Positions 16,873-27,950 of a stretch of DNA of 64,000 nucleotides are shown piece after piece. Source of the DNA: Micromonospora sp. M71_S20 (lineage in GTDB: Bacteria; Actinomycetota; Actinomycetes; Mycobacteriales; Micromonosporaceae); NCBI RefSeq assembly GCF_003664255.1, contig NZ_RCCV01000001.1, forward strand, positions 1,116,001-1,180,000, given 5' to 3'. Every line of letters starts with the position of its first letter. The first letter of the stretch is position 1. The translations under genes were made by a program, and so were the position numbers. Under the pieces are notes generated by a model. The model was not told the DNA's origin. It saw only the letters and a list, made by a program, of their open reading frames with translations, and searched no databases.

Positions 16873-17901
16873 TCAGAACGCCTCGGGGTGCGCGGCCTGC
16901 GCGATCTTGGAGACCGCGAGGTGGTTGCTGGGGCCGAGGTAGATCGAGTCGGACAACACGACGTAGCGGTTGTTCTTCGCCGCGTCCCACTGCGGGAACT
17001 GGGCGAGCAGCTTCTTCGCGTCCGCGTCCGGATCCTTCGACATGTAGTTGACGACGAGCAGGACGTCCACGTCGGCCTTGGCGACCTGCTCGCGGGAGAG
17101 GTTGGCGAACATCTGGTCGGTGGCGCCCTCGAAGGCGTTCACCGCACCCGCCTTGGCCATGATGTCGTTCCAGATCCCGTTGCCGCCGACGGAGCTGAAC
17201 TCCCCGCCCATCGCCATGCCGGGGATGATCAGCATGACCTTCTGCTTCGGCAGGCTCGCGGTCTTCGCCCCCACGGCGGCGATCTGCGCCTTCGAGTCGG
17301 CGATGATCTTCTCGGCGCGCTCGGACACCCCGAAGATGGCGCCGAGGTCGCGCAGCAGGGCGTAGCTGTCCTCGACGGTCGGCGTGCCGGAGACCGTGCC
17401 GACCTCGCCGCACGAGCTCTTCGGGGCGTACGTGTTGGCCCCGACGGCCGCGAGGTCGTCGCGGGTGGCGAAGCCCGCCTCGGCGCGGAAGCCCCCGTCG
17501 TAGGTGGAGATCACGAAGTCGGGCGTGAGCCCGATCATGGCCTCGCGCGGGATATCCGACATGTCGTTGAGCTTGATGTTCCCCGTCGGCAGCTTCTTGA
17601 TCGCGTCGACCCGGCCGTCGACCTCGGAGGCGCCGTAGGACTGCGCGTTGGCGACGATCCGGTCGGCGACGCCGAGTTCCAGCAGCGCGGAGACCTCCGC
17701 GACCGACCCGCCGTTCATCACGACCACGCGGCTCGGCGCTTGCTTGTAGGTGTACTCCTTGCCGCAGTTGGTGATCGTCACCGGGTAGCCCGCCTTCGGC
17801 GGGTCGTTCGACTGTTCGGCCTCGCTCCTGGCCGCCGTGCAGGCCGTCGTGAAAAGCAGGGCGGCGACGGCCGCCGCGAGAGGGAAACGCTTGAGATTCA
17901 T
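16873..17901 (-). CDS. Metal-chelate-binding lipoprotein of the ABC importer
   Basis: The 342-residue protein begins at ATG 17901 after GGAGGACC and overlaps the MFS stop by 4 bp. A lipoprotein signal is visible: Lys/Arg, a hydrophobic stretch, then lipobox FTTAC with the modified Cys. The mature part is a class III periplasmic-type binding protein with the usual pattern PSRVVVMNGGSVAEVSALLELG and a long central helix. The family binds ferric siderophores, cobalamin or haem. Given the isonitrile genes upstream, a copper- or iron-isonitrile complex is a candidate ligand. This is inference from operon structure. Confidence 0.9.
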   Translation of the reverse strand: MNLKRFPLAAAVAALLFTTACTAARSEAEQSNDPPKAGYPVTITNCGKEYTYKQAPSRVVVMNGGSVAEVSALLELGVADRIVANAQSYGASEVDGRVDAIKKLPTGNIKLNDMSDIPREAMIGLTPDFVISTYDGGFRAEAGFATRDDLAAVGANTYAPKSSCGEVGTVSGTPTVEDSYALLRDLGAIFGVSERAEKIIADSKAQIAAVGAKTASLPKQKVMLIIPGMAMGGEFSSVGGNGIWNDIMAKAGAVNAFEGATDQMFANLSREQVAKADVDVLLVVNYMSKDPDADAKKLLAQFPQWDAAKNNRYVVLSDSIYLGPSNHLAVSKIAQAAHPEAF

Positions 17902-19379
17902 CCGGTCCTCCGAACGGTTGACGTGGCGACGGGCGACGGCGCCGCCGCCCCTTCCGGTTCCGCTGCCGCGGCAGTCGGCTTGGGCAGGTGGTGCAGACGG
18001 ACACTGACCAGGCCGGCGCAGGTCGCGGAGGCCGCGAGCAGGAGCGCGGTGGCCGCGAAGGCCGTCGCGTGGTCGGCGAAGGGCACACCGGGGTCGCCGG
18101 GCGTCGCGCCGAGCACGGTGCGGTACCAGACCCCCGCGACCGCGACCCCGAGCGCGAGACCGAACTGCGTCACGGTGGTCGCCATGCCGGACGCCGCGCC
18201 GGCCTCGGCCGGCCTGACCCGGCCGAGGATCCCGGCCACCAGGGGCGAGACGACCAGGCCCTGCCCGAAGCCGGCCAGCGTGACCACCGCGACGAGCATG
18301 GGCGCCTGCGCGGACTCCGGCGCTTGGACGACGGCCGCGCTCGCCAGCAGCACGGCGGCGAGCAGGCCGCAGCCCACGGCCGGGGTCGGCGCCGAGATCA
18401 GGCGTCCCACCCGGCGGCTCGCCGCGGAGCCCAGCGAGAAGCCGATCCCCAGCGGCACGAACATCAGCGCCGCGGTGAGCGGCGTGAAGCGCAGCCCGGT
18501 CTGCAGGTAGTAGGTGAACACGAGGAAGAGCCCCGAGTTCGTGGCGAACAGCGCCAGCACGGTCAGCAGGGACAGCCGCATCCCGGGGGCGGTGACGACC
18601 CGCGGCGGGAACAGCGGCTCGCCGCCCTCGCGGTGCAGGCGCCGCTGCTGGTTCACGAGCACGACGGCCACGGCGAGCGCGATAGGCACCCCGAGCCACA
18701 GCCACGCCGGGCCGCCCGGCCCGAAGACCAGGGGCACGAGCAGGGCGGGCGCCGCCACGATGGTGAGCGCCGCGCCCGCGAGGTCGAGCCGGTGCGGCGC
18801 CTTCGGCACGGTACGCGGCAGGATCCCGCCCAGCGCCAGGATGACGATCCCGACCGGCACGTTGACGAGCAGCGCCGGCCGCCAGCCGAGGCCGAAGATG
18901 TCGGCCTCGACGATGAGACCACCGCCCGCGATGCCGCTGATCACGCCCAGGCCGATGACGACGCCGTAGACGCTGATGGCCCGCGCGAGCCGGTCCGGGT
19001 CCTGCATCGTGGCCCGGATGATCGCGAGCACCTGGGGCGCCATGAACGCCGCCGTGGCGCCCTGCAGGAACCGGGCCACGATGAGCAGGTCGGCGTCCGG
19101 TGCGATGCCGCACAGGAGCGAGGTGAGCGTGAAGCCGGCGACACCCCAGAGGAACACGGTGCGGTGCCCCATCCGGTCGCCGAGCCGCGCGCCGGTGACC
19201 ATCAGGGCCCCGAACGCGATCACGTACGCCGCGCCGACGAACTGGATCTGGTCGAAGCCCGCGTCGAGGTCGCGCTGGATGGACGGACTGGCCACGTTGA
19301 CGACGAAGCCGTCCACCTGGGTCATGAACGTCGCGGCCAGGACCGCGCCGAGTCCGAGCCACTCACGTCGTTCGCTCAT
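17898..19379 (-). CDS. MFS drug/metabolite exporter (DHA2 type)
   Basis: The 493-residue protein starts at ATG 19379, overlapping the NRPS stop by 4 bp. It has about 14 hydrophobic helices, the motif-A loop [11 protein letters not shown], and motif C in helix 5 ([12 protein letters not shown]), which is typical of antiporters. Placed between the NRPS and the importer, it most likely exports the finished metallophore. The far C-terminus is an Ala/Pro-rich tail. Confidence 0.9.
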   Translation of the reverse strand: MSERREWLGLGAVLAATFMTQVDGFVVNVASPSIQRDLDAGFDQIQFVGAAYVIAFGALMVTGARLGDRMGHRTVFLWGVAGFTLTSLLCGIAPDADLLIVARFLQGATAAFMAPQVLAIIRATMQDPDRLARAISVYGVVIGLGVISGIAGGGLIVEADIFGLGWRPALLVNVPVGIVILALGGILPRTVPKAPHRLDLAGAALTIVAAPALLVPLVFGPGGPAWLWLGVPIALAVAVVLVNQQRRLHREGGEPLFPPRVVTAPGMRLSLLTVLALFATNSGLFLVFTYYLQTGLRFTPLTAALMFVPLGIGFSLGSAASRRVGRLISAPTPAVGCGLLAAVLLASAAVVQAPESAQAPMLVAVVTLAGFGQGLVVSPLVAGILGRVRPAEAGAASGMATTVTQFGLALGVAVAGVWYRTVLGATPGDPGVPFADHATAFAATALLLAASATCAGLVSVRLHHLPKPTAAAAEPEGAAAPSPVATSTVRRTG

Positions 19380-22300
19380 GCTGCCCTCCGAAGGTCGCCG
19401 ACAGGTGGGAGTACGGCGCCGACCCGCGCCAGGGGACCGGCGGCGAGCATGCCGTCGTGGGTGCAGTCGAGCCGGTGCACGTCGATGCGCCCGTCGACGT
19501 GTGGTTCCCAGCTCTGCGGGCCGGGCCAGTCCGGTGTCTTGCCGTCGGTCGCCTCGATCACCAGCACGTCGCCGCGCAGGCGCCGGGGCGTCCAGCCGGC
19601 GGCCAGCCGCGAGTTGCGCGCGAAGGCGTCGTACGCGAGGCGACGCTGCGCCTCGTCGAGGCCGCCGAGCACGGCCTGGCCGAGCACCGCGGCGGCGGCG
19701 TGGTGCTCGCCGGGCGGCGGCAGCTCCCGCCAGGCGGCCGGGACCGGGAACGAGTCGAGCAGCGCGAGCAGGGCCACCGACTCGCCGGACTCCGCGAGCT
19801 GCGTGGCCATCTCGTGGGCCACCAGGCCGCCGAACGAGGCGCCGAGCAGGTGGTAGGGCCCGGCGGGCTGGATCTCGCGGATGCGGCGCACGTGGTCGGC
19901 GGCCAGGTCGGCGACGCTGGCACAGTCCGTGGCGGCGACCGACTGGAGCCCGTACACCGGGCGGTCGGGCAGGCTCGCCAGCAGCGCGGCGTACGACCAC
20001 GCCAGCCCGGTCGCCGGCGCGACGCAGAACAGCGGCGGCCCGCTCCCCCGCGTCCGCAACGGGAGCAGCACCTCGGTGGAGCCACCGCCGGTGTCCGTGG
20101 CGAGCGCGGGCGCGAGCTTCGCGACGGTCGGCGCCTCGAACACCGTCCGGATGCTGATCTCCACGCCGAACTCCGCGCGTACCCGGCCCATCAGCCGGGC
20201 GACGAGCAGGGAGTGCCCGCCGAGCGAGAAGAAGTCGTCGTCGATGCCGACCTCGGGCAGGCCGAGCAGGTCGGCGAAGAGACCGCACAGGACCGCCTCG
20301 CGGTGGTCGCGCGGCGCGCGACCACCGACCGTCGCGGTCAGGTCCGGCGCAGGCAGCGCCGCGCGGTCGAGCTTGCCGTTCGTGGTACGCGGGATCGCCT
20401 CCAGCGCGACGAACGCGGGCGGCACCATGTAGTCGGGCAGCCGCTCCGCCACGAACTGCCGCAGCGCGGCGGGCTCCGGCGCGGTGTCGCCCGCCGGCAC
20501 GACGTAGCCGACGAGCCGCACCTGACCCGGCGCGTCCTCGCGGGGCACCACCGCCGCCTGGGCGACCAAGGGGTGGGCGAGCAGGACCGCCTCGATCTCC
20601 CCCGGTTCGATGCGGAAGCCACGGATCTTGACCTGGTCGTCCGCGCGGCCGAGGAACTCCAGGGTGCCGTCGCGCCGCCAACGGGCCAGGTCTCCGGTGC
20701 GGTACATCCGGCCGCCCGGGGGCCCGAAGGGATCCTCCACGAACCGCTCCGCGGTCTGCTCGGGGCGGTCGTGGTAGCCGCGGGCGACCGGCGCCCCGGC
20801 GAAGTACAGCTCGCCCACCGTGCCGGGCGGCACGAGCCTGCGCGCCGGGTCCAGCACGTACGCCCTGGTGTTGGTGAGCGGCCGGCCCACGATCGGCTCG
20901 GCGCTCTCCGCGAGCCGGCACCAGAGGGTGTCGACCGTGCACTCGGTGGGGCCGTACAGGTTGTAGACGGTCATGCCGGCGTCGCGCAGGGCCGTCCAGA
21001 GCGCGGGGCCGGTGGCCTCGCCGCCGAGCGCGAGCACGGCGGGCCGGTGCCGGCCGGCATCGAGGAACCCGTTCGCCACCAGTTCCTCGGCGTACGTGGG
21101 CGTGATGTCCATGAAGTCGATCCCGTGCCGGTCGACGTAGTCGAGCATCGCGGCCGGGTCCCGACGCCGGTCGTCGTCGACGAAGTGCAGCTCGTGGCCG
21201 TCGAGCAGCCACAGCAGCCCCTCCCACGACGTGTCGAACGACAGCGACGCGGACAGCGCGGCCCGGCACACCCGACCGCCGGCCGCCGGCCGGATCATCG
21301 TGTCGCGGTGGTGGTGGAAGAGGTTGACCAGCCCACGGTGCTCGACCACGACGCCCTTCGGCACGCCCGTGGAGCCGGACGTGTAGATGAGGCAGGCCGC
21401 GTGCTCCGGCGCGAGGCCGGCGTCCGGTACGGGTGCGTCGGGCGCCTCGGCCAGCTCCGCGACGGTCGCGGGGGCGTCCACGAGCAGGACCGGGACCTCC
21501 GACTGTCGGTGGCCGGTCCACAGCGCCTCGGTGGCGAGCAGCACGACGGGTGCGCTGTCGGCGAGCATCGCCGCGACCCGCCGGGCGGGCAGGTCCGGGT
21601 CGACGGGCACGTACGCGGCGCCGGCCTTGAGCACGGCGAGCAGCGCCACGATCGCCTCCGAGGTGCGGGGCAGCAGGAGCCCCACGTGCCGGTCGGGGCC
21701 CGCCCCCCGGGCGACGAGCAGGTGGGCGAGGCGGTCGGCGCGGCGGTCGAGTTCGGCGAACGTCAGCGTGGCGTCGCCGGCCACCAGCGCCGTACGGTCC
21801 GGCGTCGCGGCGGCCTGCGCCGCGAACAGCGCGGGCACGGTGACCGCCGGCAGGGGCCGGGCCGTGTCGTTCCACTCCTGGAGCAGCAGCCGGCGCTCGC
21901 CGTCGAGGAGCAGGTCGACGTCGGCGACCGGAGTGTCGGCGGCGGCGGTCACGCGGCGCAGGAAGGCCAGGAACCGGGCCAGGTGACCGGTGAGTTCCTC
22001 GTCGTCGTAGCAGTTCGGGTTGGCGTCGAGGACGATCCGCAGCCCGCTGCCGTCGGCCCGGTCGTACACGTGGACCACCAGGTCCTCGACGAGCCCGGCG
22101 CTGACGTTGTGCACGACGCCCCGGTGCCCGGCGAAGCTCAGGCCGTAGTCGAACGGCATGATGTTGACCGACGGGCCGAACAGCTTGCGCTCGCTGGCGA
22201 CCATCCTCAGGTCGCGGCGCAGCTGCTCGTAGCGGTAGCGCAGGTGCGGGCGCCCGGCCCGCAGCTCCGCAGCGACCTGCGCGGTGAGGCCTGCCAGCGT

Positions 22301-23209
22301 GGCGGTGGGCTCGACACGGACCCACAGCGGCACGACGTTGGTGACCATGCACGGCACCCGCAGCGACACCGAACCGAGCCGCGACATGACCGGCAGCGCG
22401 AGCGTCAGCTCGTCCGCGCCGGTCATCCGGTGCAGGTACGCCGCGAAGGCCGCGATGACGGTCTCGCTCCACGTGGTTGCGGTGGCCTTGGCGACCGCCT
22501 TCAGCGCGTCGATGCCGGCGGCGTCGAGGTCGGCGGTGGCGCGGAGCACCGTCCGCGCCAGCTTTCCCGTGCGGCGGGCGAGCACCACCGGTGCCGGCCT
22601 GCCCTGCGCCCGGGAGGTCCAGTGCTCGCGCGCGGCGGCGTACCTGTCCGAGTCGGCGTAGGCCCGGTCCTCGTCGACCACGGCGGACAGCGACCCGAAC
22701 GTGCGGGGCGGTGGTTCCCGCCCCTCGACGAGGGCGGTGTAGAGCTCGGCCACCCGGCGGGCGACCAGCGACAGCCCGTACCCGTCCAGGGCGATGTGGT
22801 GCACGCGCTGGTACCACAGGAGGTGGTCCGGGCCGAGCCGGAGGAACGCCTGCCGGAACAGCGGGTCCTTGCGCAGGTCGACGGGGTTGTCGAGGTCCGC
22901 GCGCATCCAGGCCGTCGCGGCGGCGAGCGGATCCGCCTCGGCGCTGGTGTCGACCAGGTGCAGCGGCCACAATCCGTGGTTCTCGCGGGGACGCTGCCAC
23001 GGGCGGCCGTCGGCGTCCTCCTCGAACACGACGTTGAGCGCCTCGGCCTCGCCGACCGCCCCGCGCACCGCCGCCTCCAGCAGCCGCACGTCGACCGGGC
23101 CGCGGATCTCCACGTACTCGGCGGTGTTGAAGGCGGGACTGTCCGGGTCGAACTGCTGACCGGTCCAGATCCCCTCCTGGGCGGCGCCCAACGGCAGCGG
23201 CTCAGTCAT
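19376..23209 (-). CDS. Single-module NRPS, C-A-T-TE (ScoA-like role)
   Basis: The 1277-residue protein has a condensation domain with intact HHIALDG near residue 137, then an adenylation domain with [12 protein letters not shown] and YGPTECT, and NGKLDR at its end. A carrier domain (GGHSLLVA) and a type I thioesterase follow, with nucleophile in GASFGG and catalytic His in CTHDG. Because it opens with a C domain and no loading module, it must accept acyl groups from the separate ACP, whose gene overlaps it by 8 bp. ScoA and Rv0101 use this logic to acylate lysine-type amines but end in a reductase; here a thioesterase replaces it, predicting release as an acid or a macrocycle/lactam. The A-domain pocket shows Asp235, an acidic residue in SFDTSWEG and Asp in FMDITPTY and CTVDTLW, which hints at a basic amino acid. 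Confidence 0.92.
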   Translation of the reverse strand: MTEPLPLGAAQEGIWTGQQFDPDSPAFNTAEYVEIRGPVDVRLLEAAVRGAVGEAEALNVVFEEDADGRPWQRPRENHGLWPLHLVDTSAEADPLAAATAWMRADLDNPVDLRKDPLFRQAFLRLGPDHLLWYQRVHHIALDGYGLSLVARRVAELYTALVEGREPPPRTFGSLSAVVDEDRAYADSDRYAAAREHWTSRAQGRPAPVVLARRTGKLARTVLRATADLDAAGIDALKAVAKATATTWSETVIAAFAAYLHRMTGADELTLALPVMSRLGSVSLRVPCMVTNVVPLWVRVEPTATLAGLTAQVAAELRAGRPHLRYRYEQLRRDLRMVASERKLFGPSVNIMPFDYGLSFAGHRGVVHNVSAGLVEDLVVHVYDRADGSGLRIVLDANPNCYDDEELTGHLARFLAFLRRVTAAADTPVADVDLLLDGERRLLLQEWNDTARPLPAVTVPALFAAQAAATPDRTALVAGDATLTFAELDRRADRLAHLLVARGAGPDRHVGLLLPRTSEAIVALLAVLKAGAAYVPVDPDLPARRVAAMLADSAPVVLLATEALWTGHRQSEVPVLLVDAPATVAELAEAPDAPVPDAGLAPEHAACLIYTSGSTGVPKGVVVEHRGLVNLFHHHRDTMIRPAAGGRVCRAALSASLSFDTSWEGLLWLLDGHELHFVDDDRRRDPAAMLDYVDRHGIDFMDITPTYAEELVANGFLDAGRHRPAVLALGGEATGPALWTALRDAGMTVYNLYGPTECTVDTLWCRLAESAEPIVGRPLTNTRAYVLDPARRLVPPGTVGELYFAGAPVARGYHDRPEQTAERFVEDPFGPPGGRMYRTGDLARWRRDGTLEFLGRADDQVKIRGFRIEPGEIEAVLLAHPLVAQAAVVPREDAPGQVRLVGYVVPAGDTAPEPAALRQFVAERLPDYMVPPAFVALEAIPRTTNGKLDRAALPAPDLTATVGGRAPRDHREAVLCGLFADLLGLPEVGIDDDFFSLGGHSLLVARLMGRVRAEFGVEISIRTVFEAPTVAKLAPALATDTGGGSTEVLLPLRTRGSGPPLFCVAPATGLAWSYAALLASLPDRPVYGLQSVAATDCASVADLAADHVRRIREIQPAGPYHLLGASFGGLVAHEMATQLAESGESVALLALLDSFPVPAAWRELPPPGEHHAAAAVLGQAVLGGLDEAQRRLAYDAFARNSRLAAGWTPRRLRGDVLVIEATDGKTPDWPGPQSWEPHVDGRIDVHRLDCTHDGMLAAGPLARVGAVLPPVGDLRRAA

Positions 23210-23438
23210 CCCGGCCCACCAGCAGCTTCACCCAGTGCTCCACCGTCGGCCGCTCGGCCAGGTCGACGAAGCTGACCCGGGCCCCGGCGTCGCGCCACCG
23301 TTCGATGAGCGTCATCAACCGCACCGAGTCCAGGCCGCAGTCGAACAGGTCCTCCGTGTCGAAGCTCTCGTCCGGGCGACGGTGGAGCATCTCGGCGACG
23401 TCCGCCCGGATCGTCGCCGCCGTCAACTGGTCTGCCAC
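23202..23438 (-). CDS. Stand-alone acyl carrier protein (ScoB-like)
   Basis: This 78-residue protein starts at GTG 23438 behind AGAGG; a longer reading to 23507 exists but has a poor start. The phosphopantetheine Ser is residue 38 in CGLDSVRLM. The protein resembles carrier domains of the EntB/aryl-carrier kind, which hand acyl groups to an NRPS condensation domain. Its stop overlaps the NRPS start by 8 bp, so translation is coupled. The expected partner enzymes are the ligase at 4397, the thioesterase at 6002 and the oxygenase just upstream. Confidence 0.88.
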   Translation of the reverse strand: MADQLTAATIRADVAEMLHRRPDESFDTEDLFDCGLDSVRLMTLIERWRDAGARVSFVDLAERPTVEHWVKLLVGRDD

Positions 23439-23531
23439 GTCATGCCTCTCGACCTCGTGCGATGTGGACACCGGTGGGATCCGACGGTCGACACCGCCGG
23501 ATCCCACCGCGGATCGAACGTCCGTGAGGGA

Positions 23532-24404
23532 CTAAGCGGCGTCCACGTCGTCGTAGACGGTGACGCGGTAGGACACGGCCGGCTCCGGCGTCGCGGTGTG
23601 CAGCGCCCGGTGGACCAGGCTCTGGTTGTCCCAGAGGAGCATGTCGCCCTTCTCGAACGTCTGGAGGTGGATGTTCTCGTGCTGGTAGGTGCGGTCGAGC
23701 TGGCCGGTGGCCGTGAGCAGCTCGGTCAGCAGCTCCGGCCGGTCGTTGCCGTCCGCGTCCTGCACCGACAGCGTGAAGCCCTCGCTGAGGTACAGCAGGG
23801 TCTCGTCCGTGTGCGGGTGCGGGAACGCGAGCGGGCTCGTCACCGGCGGGGTCTTCGCGTTGACCTCGTCGATGATCTCCGAGATCGGCCGGTAGACGTC
23901 GGTCGGCCGGATCTTGAAGTACCGCAGCACGCTGTGCGTCGCCGTGGTGTCCTTGACGGCCAGCTTCAGCTCCTCGGAGAGCTGCTCGTAGGCCGTCGCC
24001 AGGTTGATGAAGTAGGTGCCACGGTTCTTCGTCGGCACGACCTGCGGGTAGATCATGGTGATGTCGAACGGACGCGGCATGAACTGGTAGTCCGAGTGCC
24101 AGAACTTGCCGGTCTTCGGCACCCCGATCTGGCGGCCGTCCTCCTCCTTGACGTTGGAGGAGACGAACACCTCCTTCACCTCGGGGTGGTGGTAGACCGG
24201 CTCGTAGTACTCCGCGACCCGGCCCAGCCGCTGGCCGAGCGCCAGGAACTGCCGCGGCGACAGGTCCTGGTTCTTCAGTACGACGATCTTGTTCGAGTAG
24301 ATGGCCTTCTTCAGCTCGACGATGTCCTGCGCCGAGGCGGTTTCCGCGTCGAAACCCTCCACGATCACGCCGAACTTCTTTCCAGCCTGCGGGGTGATTT
24401 TCAT
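23532..24404 (-). CDS. ScoE-like Fe(II)/2-oxoglutarate isonitrile-forming oxygenase
   Basis: ATG 24404 follows AGAGGAG and gives 290 residues. The TauD-type facial triad is visible: His103 and Asp105 in WHSDYQF, and His265 in LVHRALH, with the 2-oxoglutarate-binding Arg at about 280 in VSYRVTV. The central stretch, including [21 protein letters not shown] and [15 protein letters not shown], is characteristic of ScoE/Rv0097 rather than of taurine dioxygenase. ScoE is known to convert an N-carboxymethyl-beta-amino acid to an isonitrile by two oxidations with loss of CO2. It heads the ACP-NRPS-transport series (93 bp gap). The family call is by eye; a BLAST or HMM search would settle it. Confidence 0.85.
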   Translation of the reverse strand: MKITPQAGKKFGVIVEGFDAETASAQDIVELKKAIYSNKIVVLKNQDLSPRQFLALGQRLGRVAEYYEPVYHHPEVKEVFVSSNVKEEDGRQIGVPKTGKFWHSDYQFMPRPFDITMIYPQVVPTKNRGTYFINLATAYEQLSEELKLAVKDTTATHSVLRYFKIRPTDVYRPISEIIDEVNAKTPPVTSPLAFPHPHTDETLLYLSEGFTLSVQDADGNDRPELLTELLTATGQLDRTYQHENIHLQTFEKGDMLLWDNQSLVHRALHTATPEPAVSYRVTVYDDVDAA

Positions 24405-24509
24405 TCGCACTCCTCTGAGCGGTGGTCCCGGGATCCGAGTACCTCAGTAGTCGCGTCCGGTCGGTCAACAGTTCCCGCCCCGACAGGTGTGCGGGGCCAA
24501 ATTGCCAGC

Positions 24510-25355
24510 TCAATTACCGCGCTGTGGGTTCACATTTCCGCGGGCTCCTCTGCGATTCTCGGCCTGCCTCTCCCGCAACACCTGGATGTGGCAGGCGTGG
24601 ATGACGGCAGCGGCGCCGTGCGGGTCGTCGCGTACGACGAAGTGACCGCTGCCGGGGATGACGAAGTGCTGCGCCCTCGGGAGCACCCGCCGGGCCCGGA
24701 GCGCGTCACGCAACGGGACCACGCGGTCCTGGTCGGCCCACACGAGGTTCACCGGCGTCGTGTCGGTGGCGTCGGCGCGGAACGAGTAGAGCCCCGCGTA
24801 CCGGCTCAGGGCGGACAGGTCACTGGTGATCATCGAGGTCACGTCGGCGGCGGCCACGTCCGGCCGGAGGGCGGCGGGCCGGGCCGACACGCTGCCCATG
24901 ACCATCCTGCGGACCACCCCCCTGTTGAGCAGCCGCCCCCGCGTCCTCGGCCCCACCGCGCCGGTCATCCGCAGGATCGCGTGGGTCCGCACCACGCACA
25001 TCGAGGCGTGGCAGGCCGCCCGGAACCCGATGCTGCACAGGGCGGTCACCGCCGCGACGGGCACCCGACGCGCCAGTTCGAGCGCGATCACCCCGCCGAG
25101 CGAGTGCCCGACCACGTGCGGCCTGCGCAATCCCAGCGCGGCGATCCGCTCCGCGACGTACTCCGCGAGCCTCGGCACGACGTCACGGTCGTACGCGAGC
25201 CCCGGCACGCTGCCATGACCGGGCAGGTCGATCGCGAGGGTCCGGGCGAAGCCCGGGATGCGTTCGACGACGGCGTCCCAGCTCGCCCGGCCTAGACCGG
25301 CCGCGTGCAGCAGCAGGAGCTGAGGATCCTCCGCGAGCCGGCTCGGCTCGGCCAT
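24510..25355 (-). CDS. Alpha/beta hydrolase
   Basis: The 281-residue protein has the nucleophile elbow GHSLGG, an oxyanion region near LLHAAGLGR, an acid in VWADQDRVVP and a catalytic His in GSGHFV. It lies between the copper ATPase (45 bp upstream) and the ScoE-like gene (105 bp downstream), in the same direction. It may act as an editing hydrolase or thioesterase for the cluster; nothing in the sequence fixes the substrate. The C-terminus is a basic tail without known function. Confidence 0.85.
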   Translation of the reverse strand: MAEPSRLAEDPQLLLLHAAGLGRASWDAVVERIPGFARTLAIDLPGHGSVPGLAYDRDVVPRLAEYVAERIAALGLRRPHVVGHSLGGVIALELARRVPVAAVTALCSIGFRAACHASMCVVRTHAILRMTGAVGPRTRGRLLNRGVVRRMVMGSVSARPAALRPDVAAADVTSMITSDLSALSRYAGLYSFRADATDTTPVNLVWADQDRVVPLRDALRARRVLPRAQHFVIPGSGHFVVRDDPHGAAAVIHACHIQVLRERQAENRRGARGNVNPQRGN

Positions 25356-25400
25356 GGTGCGGCTCCGTTTCTTTCCGTGCGGACGTGCCCGTTCGACGCG

Positions 25401-27950
25401 TCAGGAGGCGGTGACCATCGGGGCGCGCGACGCCTCGGTCGTGTCGGCCCGGTCCGGGAGTTCGTTGCCCGCGAGCGCCTTGAACCGCCGCAGCCGCAGG
25501 CTGTTCGACACCACGAACACCGAACTGCCGGCCATGATCAGACCCGCCAGCATCGGATTGAGCAGTCCGCTCGCCGCGAGCGGGATGGCCGCGACGTTGT
25601 ACGCGAAGGCCCAGAACAGGTTGCCCTTGATCGTGCCGAGGGTGCGGCGCGACAGCCGGATGGCGTCCGCGACCACCCGCAGGTCGCCGCGTACCACCGT
25701 CAGGTCGCCCGACTCGATCGCCACGTCGCTGCCGGTGCCCATCGCGATGCCCAGGTCGGCCTGCGCGAGCGCGGCGGCGTCGTTGACGCCGTCGCCGACC
25801 ATCGCGACGACCTTGCCGTCGGCCTGGAGCCGCTTGACCAGCTCGACCTTCCCGGCGGGGAGGACCTCGGAGACCACGTCGTCGATCCCCACCTCCGCCG
25901 CGATCGCCCCCGCGACCGCGGCGTTGTCGCCGGTCAGCAGGATCGGGTGCAGGCCCAGCCGCTTGAACTGCGCCACCGCCGCCCTGCTGGTGGGCTTCAC
26001 CCGGTCGGACACGACGAGCATCCCCCGCAGGGCGCCGTCCCAGCCGACCATGACCGACGTACGGCCCGCCGCGTCGGCCTTCGCCTTGGCGGCGGTCAGC
26101 TCCGCGGGCAGTTCGGTCGCCCACGCACCCAGCAGCGACGCCCGGCCGACGATGACCTCGTGCCCGTCGACGGTGCCGCGCACGCCGACGCCGGTCTCGC
26201 TGGAGAAGTCCGCGACCGGGGGCAGTTCGCCGCACCGGTCCCTGGCCCCCGCGACGACGGCCCGGGCGATGGGGTGCTCCGACGCGCTCTCCAGGGCGCC
26301 GGCGAGCCGCAGCAGCTGGACGTCGCTCTCCCCGTCGACGGGCACGACCTCCACGACGGACATCTCGCCCGTGGTCACCGTGCCGGTCTTGTCGAGCACG
26401 ACGGTGTCGACGGTCCGCGTGGACTCCAACACCTGCGGTCCCTTGATGAGGATGCCGAGCTGGGCGCCCCGACCGGTGCCGACCAGCAGCGCGGTCGGCG
26501 TCGCCAGCCCCAGCGCGCACGGGCAGGCGATGATCAGCACAGCCACCGCCGCCGTGAACGCGGCCGCCGCCGGCTGGCCGGAGCCGAGCCAGTAGCCCAG
26601 CGTGGCGAGCGACAGCGCGATCACCCCGGGCACGAACACCGCCGACACCTGGTCCGCGAGCCGCTGGACGTCGGCCTTGCCGGTCTGCGCCTCCTCGACG
26701 AGCTTGGCCATCTGCGCGAGCTGCGTCTCGCCGCCCACCCGGGTGGCGCGGACGACGAGCCGCCCGCCGGCGTTCACCGTGGCCCCGACGACCTCGTCGC
26801 CGGGCCCCACCTCGACGGGCACGGACTCGCCGGTCAGCATGCTCGCGTCGACCGCCGAGGAGCCCTCCTCCACGACGCCGTCGGTCGCCACCTTCTCGCC
26901 CGGCCGCACCAGGAACCGGTCGCCGACCGCGAGCGCCGAGATCGGCACGATCGCCTCGGCGCCGTCGCGCAGCACCGTCACGTCCTTGGCGCCCAGCGAC
27001 AGCAGCGCGCGCAGCGCGGCGCCGGAGCGGCGCTTCGCGCGGGCCTCGAAGTACCGGCCACAGAGGATGAACAGGGTCACACCCGCGGCGACCTCCAGGT
27101 ACATGTTGCCCTCGCCGGGCGTCCGCTCCAGGGTGATCCGGAACGGGTGCCGCATGCCGGGCTCGCCGGCGGTGCCGAGGAACAGCGTGTACAGCGACCA
27201 CGCGAACGCGGCGAGCGTGCCCACCGAGACCAGCGTGTCCATCGAGGCGGCGGCGTGCCGCAGGTTGGCGAAGGCGGCCCGGTGGAACGGCCACGCCCCC
27301 CACACCACGACCGGCGCGCTCAGCGTCAGGCAGGCCCACTGCCAGTACTCGAACTGGAGCTGGGAGAACATCGACATCGCGATGACCGGCACCGCCAGCA
27401 CGGCGACGACCCAGAGTCGGTGGCGCGCCGCCCGCAGCTCACGGTCGTGCTCGGCCTCCTCCTCGGCAGCCGGATCCGCAGCGTCCGCCGTCGTCGCCGC
27501 GGGCGGTTGCACCGGCCGGGCCGTGAAGCCGATCTCCTCGACGGCGGCGATCACCGTCTCCCGCGAGACCTGGGGCGAGAGGAGCACCTTCGCCTTCTCG
27601 GTGGCGTAGTTGACGGTCGCCTCCACCCCGTCGATGTCGTTGAGGCGCTTCTCGATGCGCGCCGCGCAGGCCGCGCACGTCATGCCGCCGATCAGCAGTT
27701 CCAGGTGGTTCTCGGCCCTGGCCGTACGCGGCTTCACCGGCCGGGCCGTGAAGCCGATCTCCTCGACGGCGGCGATCACCCGCGCCTGCGTGATCCCGGG
27801 CGCGACCAGCACCTTCGCCTTCTCGGTGGCGTAGTTGACGGTCGCCTCCACCCCGTCGATCGAGTTGAGCTGCTTCTCGATGCGCGCCGCGCAGGCCGCG
27901 CACGTCATGCCGCCGATCATCAGTTCCAGGTGGTTCTCAGCCGTGGCCAT
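25401..27950 (-). CDS. Copper-translocating P1B-type ATPase with two N-terminal HMA domains
   Basis: The 849-residue protein carries two heavy-metal-associated domains in tandem, with GMTCAAC Cys at 17/20 and 92/95. It also has the transmembrane CPC motif in IIACPCALG, phosphorylation motif DKTGTVTTG, the SEHPIA His-Pro signature and hinge GDGVND. CPC with paired HMA domains is the Cu(I) class (CopA/CtpV). These pumps usually export Cu(I) from the cytoplasm. The gene overlaps the secreted His-rich protein gene by 14 bp and sits upstream of the isonitrile genes. It may protect the producer or handle copper carried by the product. Confidence 0.93.
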   Translation of the reverse strand: MATAENHLELMIGGMTCAACAARIEKQLNSIDGVEATVNYATEKAKVLVAPGITQARVIAAVEEIGFTARPVKPRTARAENHLELLIGGMTCAACAARIEKRLNDIDGVEATVNYATEKAKVLLSPQVSRETVIAAVEEIGFTARPVQPPAATTADAADPAAEEEAEHDRELRAARHRLWVVAVLAVPVIAMSMFSQLQFEYWQWACLTLSAPVVVWGAWPFHRAAFANLRHAAASMDTLVSVGTLAAFAWSLYTLFLGTAGEPGMRHPFRITLERTPGEGNMYLEVAAGVTLFILCGRYFEARAKRRSGAALRALLSLGAKDVTVLRDGAEAIVPISALAVGDRFLVRPGEKVATDGVVEEGSSAVDASMLTGESVPVEVGPGDEVVGATVNAGGRLVVRATRVGGETQLAQMAKLVEEAQTGKADVQRLADQVSAVFVPGVIALSLATLGYWLGSGQPAAAAFTAAVAVLIIACPCALGLATPTALLVGTGRGAQLGILIKGPQVLESTRTVDTVVLDKTGTVTTGEMSVVEVVPVDGESDVQLLRLAGALESASEHPIARAVVAGARDRCGELPPVADFSSETGVGVRGTVDGHEVIVGRASLLGAWATELPAELTAAKAKADAAGRTSVMVGWDGALRGMLVVSDRVKPTSRAAVAQFKRLGLHPILLTGDNAAVAGAIAAEVGIDDVVSEVLPAGKVELVKRLQADGKVVAMVGDGVNDAAALAQADLGIAMGTGSDVAIESGDLTVVRGDLRVVADAIRLSRRTLGTIKGNLFWAFAYNVAAIPLAASGLLNPMLAGLIMAGSSVFVVSNSLRLRRFKALAGNELPDRADTTEASRAPMVTAS
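27511..27940 (-). repeat. 225-bp tandem duplication encoding the two HMA domains
   Basis: The two HMA-coding units are nearly identical at DNA level with a 225-bp (75-codon) offset. For example 27511-27555 equals 27736-27780 (45 bp), and 27583-27635 equals 27808-27860 (53 bp). Differences cluster in short windows. This implies a recent in-frame duplication or active gene conversion. Confidence 0.85.

Noticed and set aside
16873-19362. A very long minus-strand frame joining the binding protein with upstream sequence.
   Set aside because: The upstream part is the wrong frame of the MFS exporter gene; the lipoprotein has its own ribosome site and signal peptide at 17901.
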